Assembly (NCBI GenBank): GCA_014905825.1
Contig: JACGCN010000003.1
Location: 868,001-932,000, forward strand
Direction: 5' to 3'
From: Lyophyllum atratum
Taxonomy: Eukaryota > Basidiomycota > Agaricomycetes > Agaricales > Lyophyllaceae
Length of the DNA stretch: 64,000 nucleotides
Shown here: positions 1 to 10,227 of the stretch, one piece after another
How positions within the stretch are numbered: the stretch's first letter is position 1
Layout: each line of letters begins with the position of its first letter
Notes under the pieces: generated by a model
Told to the model about the DNA's origin: nothing
Seen by the model: only the letters and a program-made list of their open reading frames with translations
Databases searched by the model: none
Translations under genes and position numbers: made by a program

Positions 1-1188
1 GACAAGGCTACGACGATGGAGGTCGAACTCAGCGATGCTAGGAAACGGATCAAGGACGATGAAGACGCTATCGCCCTATTGCGTACGAAAGTCGAAGAGA
101 GCCGGTTAGTACTTGTACGCTGTTCTATGGACTACACGCTGACGTGGCTTCTCAGCCGAGGGCTAATGCGTCTTCAGACTGAGAACAGACGACAAAGTCT
201 TGCTCCAGTTGACTTGACCCGTGCAGGCATCCCGTCATTTGGCAGTCCGCCATCTTCCAAACGTGCATCATTCACCCCCTTGACAGGCAGTCTAACCGCA
301 CGACCAACTCATGGCCATAGGCGCATTGCTTCTGTCTCCGACTCCCCCACAAATGCCACATTTTTCGACAAAAGCCCTAATTCCCAAACTCTCGCATTTG
401 ATAGTCTTACCTCCCCCTATCCTCCCAGCACCTCACGGCGTTATTCTGGTCTTTTCGGGCGAACATCACCCTCACAGCCTGATTTAGCACCTTCCGATCA
501 AACATCTGCAGAGGTGGAAGAACTGCGCAAAGAGTTGCGCACAGTCAAGGATGAACTGGAAAATACGAAGCATGAATTATCGGAGTCAAATGAGGCGAGG
601 GAGGCCTCCGAGATGTGTGTCAAGGCGCTGCGGGAGTTTATCGGCGAAAATAATGTTGGTGGGTCGGATGCAGAATCGTCCGGTGTAACCTCAGTTAAAC
701 TTCCACCACTGCCAACGATGGCTCGTGGTGACGAAGAGGCTGAGAGTAGGAAGGCTGCCGGTTCGTGGGGCTTCAAACTTTGGGGGGATAGCACCTCGGT
801 ATCAAAACCTTCACCACTGATGCCCCAATCTGCTACCCTTGCTCCTATACCTGCCGCGCCGTCGCCTCACATGCCAATGTCCGCGACACCCCTTTCTCGC
901 AAGCTCGGAGGTTTTTTCAGCTCCCGGAGTTCGTCGATCAGCTCGATGGCACCCACTTCAGTGCCGCCGCTCCAGTCGAATGCCGCGTCGAGTATCCGGG
1001 AGTCGATGTATAGTGCCTCGGACACCTCGTCCTTTGTGGAACCAGCTAGCCCGCCGACTGAGTACAATATGAATGTTGTTGTCCGGGATGTCACCAACCT
1101 TTCGGATTCGAGCGCTGGCAACAGCCCCGACCTCGCCAAGGAAACCCAAATTCATCCCTCGTCCCGCCATGGAATCATTGCTTCATGA
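1..1188 (+). CDS. Ser/Pro-rich coiled-coil protein, 3' part only
   Basis: The reading frame is open to the left edge, so the 5' end lies outside the window; the first ATG visible is at 16, but nothing shows that it is the true start. An intron is likely at 105-155 (51 nt, GTTAGT...CAG), joining GAGAGCCG to CCGAGGG in frame. Seen in the protein: a charged heptad-like N-terminal stretch, a long Ser/Pro/Thr-rich low-complexity part, a second coiled coil (from EELRKELRTVKDELENTKHE, about residues 165-215), a WGFKLW motif and another Ser-rich tail ending at TGA 1186-1188. I do not recognise the family. The pattern fits a cytoskeletal or membrane-traffic scaffold, but that is only an impression. 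Reading frame confidence is high, function unknown. Confidence 0.75.
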   Translation, partial: DKATTMEVELSDARKRIKDDEDAIALLRTKVEESRLVLVRCSMDYTLTWLLSRGLMRLQTENRRQSLAPVDLTRAGIPSFGSPPSSKRASFTPLTGSLTARPTHGHRRIASVSDSPTNATFFDKSPNSQTLAFDSLTSPYPPSTSRRYSGLFGRTSPSQPDLAPSDQTSAEVEELRKELRTVKDELENTKHELSESNEAREASEMCVKALREFIGENNVGGSDAESSGVTSVKLPPLPTMARGDEEAESRKAAGSWGFKLWGDSTSVSKPSPLMPQSATLAPIPAAPSPHMPMSATPLSRKLGGFFSSRSSSISSMAPTSVPPLQSNAASSIRESMYSASDTSSFVEPASPPTEYNMNVVVRDVTNLSDSSAGNSPDLAKETQIHPSSRHGIIAS

Positions 1189-3336
1189 TACCCATCTCGT
1201 AAACCGCCATTTCACGACTCTGCATGAGACAACCTTCAATATTGAGGAGTTGGATTGGAGCTTATATTTATACAATTACCAACCACCACGTTTCGCTCTT
1301 CAATGTTTCCTTGAGGTCATCTCGGTCGTTATAATATCCGGCCGAGACATCTTTATATGCCTCACATTGCATTCAATCTATGCTCCCTCGTTCTGTATGC
1401 TTATTATGTTCGATTTATAGACACTATCAGTACAAACTACCCCATGTTGATGTTAATCACAGCCCTAATCTATCCATGTTAAGCCTCCAGGATCCAGTAA
1501 ACAACGCCTCCACCATCACATCGACGACCGTGTCACTGCTTGCTCTTATTGCGAATGGTGCTCCTACGTTCAATGTCAGGTGAGTATTCATTTATCAACT
1601 TTTTCATAATCGTATGCTACTGACATAAAGTTATATTTTCTTCGGGTGAGGGGCATGCCGCATTGATCTACCATGGGTCGACGTGACCCTTCAATGATCT
1701 TCGACCGCATCAGGGTGTACCTTGATACCTTGATCGTTGGGCCATGTCTAACCCAGTCGACGGCATTCGATCACTTACCGGCCAATCATCATTCACGAGG
1801 GTCCTATCTAGATATAGCGATTTTGGGGTTGATGAGCGCAAGATCACCCATGGCCAGAATTACAGCATTGCTTGAACTTTCGCATAGGTTGGTTGCCTAC
1901 GGTGGGTATCCCATAAGAATGAAAACATCATTTCCTTCGCAAGTGGTCTTGCATTGATTACTGGAGGATAATCAGGATAGATTTATGCTGATAATGTTGA
2001 CCAACTGCTGAACAAGCATATCTCCCTTCCAAGTAGCAAGGACTTCGCGCTGTCCATGGTCCTCAAACCACTACGACGTTCTATGATATAGCGTCATCTG
2101 AGTGCCAGTGGTTCCGACGTCTCGCAAGCGAAGATGTTTGATTCGGAAATACCTGGATGACAAGTGGTTAAAATCTGTTGCTTGATGACCTCGAAGCATT
2201 TAATTGAAGTGTAAGTCTTCGATTTCTTCGCACCTAAGTTCCTCCGCAGGGCTCGTTCTCGTTAGTCAAAAAAAAATCTTACGTTTCTCCTTGCTGGAAG
2301 TTCAAGGCGGAGTAAGCGAGGGAAGCTTAGCTGGCCTGGATTTTCGATGGTTCGTATCTATGCGTTGACCTTGATCAGCCCCCCGTTCTGAACTTGGACA
2401 ACAACACCTTACTACCCCTTGATTTTCGATCCTTTTCGCTCCTCGATTCGGAATCGGCGGTATTGATTGTTCGGCCGAGGCGCTCATTGCGATATTCCAC
2501 TAGTGTGCTGTTCCTTGGCCCATGGGGGTGGTGATGATGATCTCATTCTCAACCGTATCGCCACTTTAATCATCTCCACAAGTTCATGGATTACGGCACT
2601 CAATGGCTGCTGCGCGTACACTTTCCATGAGTTCATCGTCCAGCCCTCTCGCTTGTCTCAAGCCTCCCTGTACAATTCCCGTAAAGTGGATGCTGAGCCT
2701 TGGCAGTCAGCGACACCCGTAAATGGTAAATATATTTCCGAAAGAAGGAATCGTCCTCGATCGATCGGCCACCTACCCTGATATGTATTTGCAATCACCG
2801 ACCCTCGGAAAGTTGTGGGCCTTGTCTGTTATCGGCGAAAGAAAATTACCGGAGCGCTCTGCGGAACCCTGGGGGCCTTGAGGTGATGAGGCTCGGATGT
2901 ATCTGTGAATCCGCACTCCCAGTGCTGTTCCGCATCGAACTTTGCATCGATTAAAGATGCGCCACTGGTCAGCTGCTTGAGAAGGCCAGCCAAGTCATGT
3001 TGCGTGGTCCCGCTACTCGAGGACGCCCGCATACTTTGTAAGCGTTCTTACCCCTGTATTGCCAAATCGGAATCAATTCAGGTTTCAAAGAGCCTATCAG
3101 CGACAGCGCTGACAGTGTTCGCTGGTCACCTACAAGCATGCTTGAAGGTGGATACCGATCTTGGTCGCTGTCCTAATCCTTCTCGGTGGTCGCTTTTAAT
3201 GTGGCAGCAAGAATCATGGATCATGATCATCAACGTTTACAAAGATGGAACATCAGGTAGGTCAGGTCAGGGAATGAAGTCATTGAAGACAAGAAATATG
3301 TGTAGAAGGCGAAGGAATGCGAGCATATGCTTCTGA
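1189..3336. other. Gene-poor stretch, no gene recognised
   Basis: Only short overlapping frames on both strands with no recognisable motif and no convincing set of splice sites. It should include the 3' UTR of the preceding gene. A run of nine A lies near 2268. Nothing else stands out. Confidence 0.5.
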
Positions 3337-3342
3337 CACATT

Positions 3343-4430
3343 TACGGTGCGCGAGCTACGCCAGCCAGGTTTTGAAATCGAGAGTTCGAATCCAGACCTT
3401 GTCAACCACAATTTGCCCATAATGGAAGCTTCCTATCGGGTTATAGGCCTCATTTCCGAGATTAGTAAGCCTTCTCCAGGCCTTCTCTCTTCCCTTTCCA
3501 TCATTGTCCACGGTGAGCGTCACCCTCTGATTCTCTCGACAGCTTTTGACACGAAAGGACTCATGAGTCATCTCCACTGTTATGTCTAACTCAATATATA
3601 TTTCCAGCCAAGCCTGCTACATTTTGCTTTGTCTCCTTTTGACATTTTCTCGTTGCCATTGACAGGCAAAAATCGGGGGTCTGTGAGGGCTTGTGAGGGT
3701 GAGGAATGGTGTCGTAAATAGAATACAATGTCCAATACATGTTCAATCGATAGGCTGTTTCGGGGGTGGAGCAAAAAATCGAAAAATCATTGAGGCAGAA
3801 TTTCAGGATAGGCCACGGCACGCGTGTCCTGATTCAATGACATGCAGAATTTCTGAACCTTTACAGAGAGTCCCTTCTGGACAGCAATTGAAATGAGTTC
3901 AACGGTGCCGCTTTCTGGAAGTCTATTCATTTACATTCTCACAAGCTACCACTGTGCGAAGGCTAATCTGTGATATATATTCCAATGCTAATTTTAACAG
4001 TGCAGAATGGTCAGTTCTGAATTACCTTTATGTTCCTTTGCTTCTCGTTAATGCTCGTAGTAGGAATCAATGACGCGATTGATCAGCGATATTCTTTCGC
4101 GTGCGGCCGAGTACCACACTCTCTGGTGTGTATGTGCATACTGTGTTTCATGAAAGAGTGCTGAGGATGTCTTTATTGCATGACTTAGCCAAGTAGCGAG
4201 CCCGACCTTCTCTTCCGAGTCCAATCAATGGCCTCGTTGCGGCCTCGGAGAGTCAAGAAGCATAGCGGAAGGCCAGGGAAGGGCAGCGGAAGGCTGACTA
4301 ATCTCGGAAATGAGGCCGATGCTGCGGCGGGAAGCTTCCATTATGGGCAAACTAAGGCAAATTATGGTTGACAAGGTTTGGATTCGAACTCTCGATTTCA
4401 AAACCTGGCTGGCGTTGCTCGCGCACCGTA
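3343..4430. mobile_element. Non-autonomous inverted-repeat element with long TIRs
   Basis: The ends are inverted copies of each other over about 140 bases: 3343 to about 3480 reads like the reverse complement of about 4286-4430. The outermost bases are TACGGTGCGCGAGC on the left and its complement on the right. Both ends are flanked by CACATT (3337-3342 and 4431-4436), which looks like a 6-base target duplication. A TA duplication with TIRs beginning CGGTG is an alternative reading. No transposase frame is present between the TIRs. Each arm contains GAGTTCGAATCC, which resembles a Pol III box B, but no convincing tRNA fold was found. Superfamily not assigned. Confidence 0.72.
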
Positions 4431-4469
4431 CACATTGCACGGATCAGATTCCGTTGCGAGTAGACTCGT

Positions 4470-4495
4470 TACCGTTGCCGACCAGGACCAGGTCT
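4470..4495 (+). repeat. 26-base inverted repeat, copy 1
   Basis: This segment is identical to the reverse complement of 5474-5499. It begins TACCGTTGCCGACC. It lies just outside the right end of the 3343-4430 element, so it may belong to a second, older repeat family. Confidence 0.75.
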
Positions 4496-5473
4496 ATCGT
4501 CTTTCGCAATTGCCATTTGCGGCGAGATGGGGTCCGACCTGTCAACACCAGCATCGTCACACGTCACCTGCGAACCAATAAACCAATTTACTGATAGTCC
4601 TGGGAAGACGGTTTCTCTTTCCAGTCCTCCATGATATCGCCGGCTATGATATTCAAAATGGTTGGCAGTTCAAAAAGAGGATTTGTAGCGTAGTTCCTTC
4701 GCTTTTCCCTCAAATGTTTTCACTAGCCAAATCTAGTCACCTATGTATATAGATTAAGAAGCTCAAAAGGAATAGAGGCTTGGGTCAATGTAGAGCGATA
4801 AGGGACCCATGCATAGCACGTCGTCTCTTCGTCGGAAAGTTTTGGGACATCTCAGAAAATCAAATACACAGGCACTAGAGTCGCACTTATATTCACGATA
4901 AATAAGTGAATAAAGCAGAGCAACATCTTCTCTGGACAAAATACCGATGAGCGTGCCGAGGGCGACGCCTCGAAGAACTTCCCGTGAGCGCTGGAAGCCC
5001 GTCAAGCCTGGGGATGAGGCGCGTACATGTTTCGCCCCGGGCATGAGGTGTGCCTTCGCGGGGATTCATCCGGCGTGGTGGCTCATGGTGGCATAATGGC
5101 ATTTCATGACAGCTTTTACAAACTCCCAACTCTTTGGTACTTCGTGAACTGGCCGCCCGCCTAAGGTAAATATCCCGACGGAACTCTGTTACTTCATATT
5201 CGTACAGTAGAAATGTTGCCATTATCTCGTGCAAAATCTCAGAAGCTGGGATGTAGAGCGGAACATCGAATATTTTCTCTTGAAACTCTCGACCGACGAT
5301 GGTACCGTCTTCCAAACTCTCCACATACTTACTGTAACTTACATACTGTACATACATGACATCGACTTGAGTCTTGGAGAACGACCTGATTCTTACGATG
5401 ATGGTCACAATAAAAGGAAGCGGTCCCAAGACCCCAGACACACCTTGCGATCTGACGTCTACCTTCCTTATAC

Positions 5474-5499
5474 AGACCTGGTCCTGGTCGGCAACGGTA
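5474..5499 (-). repeat. 26-base inverted repeat, copy 2
   Basis: Reverse-complement copy of 4470-4495. Similarity outside the 26 bases is weak; both copies have ACTCGTT close to the same side. Confidence 0.75.
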
Positions 5500-6004
5500 C
5501 TCGTTGATGGATATGTCCGTTTCTCCGGGCGCATTGAGCGAAAGCAAGTGGTATCCGTCAAGGTGTCAATGTGGTCAAAGATCGTCGATAAATTTGTGAC
5601 ACGCCTCTCGCAGCTGGCCGGAGAAGGCTCCCCTCGGTCTCCAATACCGTTACAACAGGTGCCACATTGGTTATGTCACAAAGTAACACGTCTGTCAGAC
5701 AACAAGATGGATAAGTACCTATAGATTTCACAGAGCTCATTGTAGTCTACCAGGTGTGACCCAATTTTCCTGATCAAATGAACTAATATTCGCTGCCAAA
5801 TGTATCATTGTCATTCACAAGGACTGTACTTACATGAAGAGGAGGTGGTGTGCCCAAACACAGCCACGCACACGGAAGTAAATCGGGACTTCGGCCATCT
5901 CCGAAATGTCGATTAACCGCGGCAATCTGGGATGAATCGGGCGATTTCACAGCGTGCTCTGAACAACCCCAACTCTTCTCCAACCCTCATCATCATTTCT
6001 ATCC

Positions 6005-9000
6005 ATGTCCTCCTCCTCAACGTCTGAAAAGTCCTTGGGAATTCCTGGAAATCTTTCAAATCCGGTAAAGAAACGGCGAAAGGGTGCAACTCGCCTCAGC
6101 TGTGCTGAGTGCCGCAGGTACGGCCCTGTGGAGGTATCAATTGAGTTCTACTCAATGAACGGACTGCTTAGGTTGAAGTTACGATGCGATCGAGGCATTC
6201 CTTGCGGCTCATGCGTCAAACGTGGATGTGGGGCTATCTGTCCTGATGTACACCTACCCCTGCTTATCTCTGGTCGCATGATGCTAACTTTACGACAGGG
6301 TTCTCTAACCACTGGACAAGGAAATCGGTACAGATCGAACGCCTGCGGTACATGATGTTTAATATTAACCAAACCTGTGGATAGGTTTGTCCTTGCATCG
6401 ACTCAAGAACTGCATGAAAAAATTGCAGAGCTTGCGACACGCGTCCGCCAGCTCGAAGATGGGTTACGCACAGCACATTCTCATCTATCGTCGGAACAGC
6501 ACCCCTTACTAGCCGAAGAACTTCTTCGGATAAAAGCACCCCTGCAACGAGAGGCTGCACCTCTTAGGACTCCGAACGCCAACCCTGTTAAGGAGGAGGA
6601 GCAAAACCCCGATGTTGTGGATGCCTTCGGCTCACTGTCAATCAGCATATCCGGTCGAGCCAATTACTTCGGTCATGTGGCTACCTCCTGGGTAAATCCT
6701 TTGCTCTCAGCGTATTGACTAACCCAGCTAACGTCGCCATATCAGTATTTCTTACAGGTCTGTTTTACCCTTCTGCCCACGATCCGGTCATTTATCAACT
6801 TTTGCTTTGTAGAACGAGCTGCCAGAAGACGGTGATCAAGGGGACCAACTCGCGACCCTTCGCACCGTACTGCCCTCAGACATCCTCAAGAGAGCGTCTG
6901 CGTTCCCAATATCGGCCACCAATCAGTCCTCTGAAAGTGAGCGCGTCGGCCTACAGGACCTTTTTTGGTACCTTCCACCTGCGGACAAGGCTCTTGAGCT
7001 TCGATCCATTTATTACAGCCACGCGGCATGGATGTAAGTCGGCTTTGTGACGAATCGGATCCGGGCTCAACTAGGTTTGATACAGGTACAACCCCATCTC
7101 CCAGGAGTCATTTGACTCTCAAGTATACACACAGTTCTATGATCCCAACATCGGCCCGCAACCTGACGAGCCTTTGCTATCTCATCGTCTCTCCCTCGTA
7201 TTCATGGTTCTCGCCATCGGTTCGCTCATGAACACGTCTCTCCCGGCTTACAATCTGGAAGCTGAAAAGTACCACCAACTCGCAAGAGCAGCTCTGTTCA
7301 CGAACTCGATATTTGATGAGCCGACTATAAACGCTGTGCAGGCCTTGGTACGTCTGTTCTGATGACACATGGAAATGACTCTGAACCTATAGTATTACCA
7401 GTACCTTATGACATTCTATCTTTTCTTGGCTGATCGTCACGGCACCAATTCTGGGGCCCGATGGGCGATAATGGGGATCGCGGTCAAAGTGGGTCAGAGT
7501 GTGAGTTATTTTTAATTCCCTTCCGGGTCTTCTGCTCTGACCGCTGTGTCCACCAACGTTCTGTAGATTGGACTACGTCAGAAATGTTTATGTTGAATGA
7601 ACTTCGCCGAACTGACTGTTATACAGATCGCGATAGCGGGCGCTGGAAGGTCGATGCACAGGAAACGCAGAATCGACGTGAACTGTTCTGGGAATTGTTC
7701 ACGTATGATTCTTGGCAATGTTTCACCTTCGGTCGACCACCATCCTTCGCGTTACCCCATGTGGATTGCAAGATGCCTTTCCTGAATGACGCGTCCGACG
7801 AAAAGAGCTGTATGTCACACATCCCATAAATAACCTGAACAGCTACTCAAAGGTCATGTCAGTCCACGCTTGGAAGCATCGATTCAGTTCTGAATGCATG
7901 AACCTTCTCCACGATCAAGCGTTCGGGGCGAAAATGCCGACATACGCCACCGTCCTCCAGCTCGATCGCAAACTGCGTGCTTTCCCAGTACCGCCAGTCC
8001 TCCAGGTTGCAGGCTTTGGAAGCTCAGAGCCCCGGCCCGGTGGTTACCCTGAAACTGTGATGCTGACCCTTCAACGGCATGTCGTGCTTGCCATCAGAGA
8101 AATGGGTGGGTGAACTTTCCGACCTCGCCCCGTGAGATTATTGATCCATGGGATACGTCCCACAGACTTGTTGTATCTCCACAGAAGCTTCTTTGCACGA
8201 GCTATTAGTGATCATCCGAAAGATCCTCTGGGGAGTCCATACGGAACATCCGTGATCGCAGCCTATCGAAGTGCAGGCTCTCTGGTGGCGCTGATGCGGA
8301 ACCTTCACACTCAACTTAAAGAACCTAGCGAACGAATATGGTTCTTGTGGACGCACATGTTCTCTTGTGCGGTAAGTGTTACGGCAGTTTCATGATACCT
8401 AGAAATTTTACTGAGCACTGAATAGATTATTTTGGGATCGATCGTGACCCGATGTCCGTCGATGAGCCTAGCACCGTCTGCGCTAGTGCAGCTTGATTCT
8501 GCCTGCGAACTTTTCTCCAAGACGGCTCACGGATTCCGTGCCGGGAAGGTTTTAGTGAGCTCTAAAACCCTTCTCAAGTAGCCTCGGCCCGATTCATCTG
8601 ACGTAACTATTATAGGATATCATGTTACACCTGCAGGAGAAAGCCCATTTCAGCCTTGAAGAATTCAGGAAGGGACGAGGTTCCCCAGTGACCAAGTATA
8701 GCCTGTCTTCTTCAGGCGACTCTCCTACTTCGCCCGAGGAAGACGACGAGCTATCGATTCTAGGTGGAAAGACGCGGTTGGTTGCAAAGAAGGAACCGTC
8801 TTCGCCAACAATCATGGAGCGATCACCTACATCACGCAACCCTATCGTGCCACTGCCATTATCTCCATCTATGCAAGGCCAGGTACACCCAAGTGTCTGG
8901 GAGTACCTAGACTCATTCGGCCACCAACCATCGCAGCAGCTTCCAAATCACAGCCCCACGCACTCTCAAACTCGGCACAACTCGGGCTCGACGAGCAGGC

Positions 9001-9425
9001 ACAGTTCATACTCAGAAGACATTTCGCCTGTATCCATGTATGGGATGTCGACGATGCCCACGGCGCCTACGTTCCAGGCGGAGCCGGCAACCTATCTCTC
9101 GCAATCTCAACAGCAACTCCAACAAACGTCCCCTACGCTCCAGTACTCAGCCCAGGCGCAGGCTCGTGATATGACGGGAGGCCAGCAGACGTCGGGCCAC
9201 CCATTCCCGCAATACTTCCCTGTGTATGATTATGGGAATAACATGGTGAACGGGGGAGGTATGAATACCAACATGAATGGTGGAGTCAATGGGACCGGCA
9301 CCTATGGTGATGCGCCCATGCTTGATGCGAACCCACTCCCACCTGGCCAGCGGCGTGCGTCGGGGTCGCCTGAAGGAAACATGCAGTCTACCTGGCACGA
9401 GTTCGTGGCTGGTTTGTCGATGTAG
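6005..9425 (+). CDS. Zn2Cys6 fungal transcription factor with MHR domain
   Basis: Nuclear DNA-binding regulator. The ATG at 6005 starts a short tail followed by a basic KKRRKG patch. The zinc cluster SCAECRR / LKLRCDRGIPCGSC...C has spacing C-x2-C-x6-C-x5-C-x2-C-x8-C and is split by an intron after ECRR. Next comes a leucine-zipper-like coil (ELHEKIAELATRVRQLEDGL) and then a fungal_trans/MHR domain read across several small exons. Its typical landmarks are RRELFWELFTYDSWQCFTFG and GRPPSFALPHVDC, close to 7670-7780. The C-terminal exon (from about 8617) is rich in Ser, Pro, Gln, Asn and Gly and ends WHEFVAGLSM before TAG 9423-9425, which looks like an activation region. Roughly ten exons. The target genes cannot be read from the sequence. 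Confidence 0.9.
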
Positions 9426-10227
9426 GTAGTAGTCTACTTGAGGTGCTGCCGTTGGTTTGTCTCGTCTTATGCTCTGATATGTTCGAATGCTTGGCTTTCG
9501 TTCTAACTTTTCTATATCTCATCGACCGCCCTCTGCTTGCTGCTATTCGTATGATATCTTGTTGTGCCTATATACTGTAATTCCCTGCTCTGTAATACGT
9601 CGTGTATATGTACCTTTCATGTACTGTCTAGAAGATACGATGTTTGTGTATTGCTTGAAATGTTACACATCCTCAAGAGCTTGACTGTGTATGCTCAGGA
9701 GCTTTATAGTGAGTGATCCCAAAAGTCTGGCAGACAGATCATGAAGGAGGGGCTGTGAAATACGTCGGGGTGTATGGTAGCTGTTTCTCTTCCATAAATT
9801 TCCGATATCGAGACCCGTTATATCTGCTGAATTTGTATGGGCTTCTGGGCCTTGAAGACACTGAAATCAGGACCGATTTAGTGACTCTATTGAATGCGAA
9901 GACGGGGTTGAGGCGCGGCGATGAAACTATTGAACGAGAGGTCCAAGGTCTCGGAGGAAGCTACTACATATCCCTACCAGAAAAGTCCTGCTCAAACAGT
10001 CATCACGCATCGCCTGAGCTGATACCAAATTCCCATTTCAAGCAAAATATACAACATAAAGCGGACAAGACGAGCGCAAACTCGTCGGTGAGGAAGGAGG
10101 AGTGGGGTACTGGGGGATAGGGAGGTTACAAAACGTACAAAACGGTCCTATTGGGTTTCAAGATATTTCCTTCATTCATTGTTTTCTTTCGTTTTTCGTT
10201 TTCTTTCTTCCAGCAATTCGTATACAT
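9426..10227. other. Convergent 3' regions
   Basis: Space between the 3' ends of the Zn2Cys6 gene and the Smr-domain gene. Only short unsupported frames (for example 9713-10120); nothing recognised beyond presumed UTRs. Confidence 0.5.

Larger units (their letters stand above)
4437..6004. other. Gene-poor stretch and regulator upstream region
   Basis: Apart from the two copies of the 26-base inverted repeat, no gene is recognised here. The last few hundred bases should hold the promoter and leader of the Zn2Cys6 gene starting at 6005. Confidence 0.5.
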
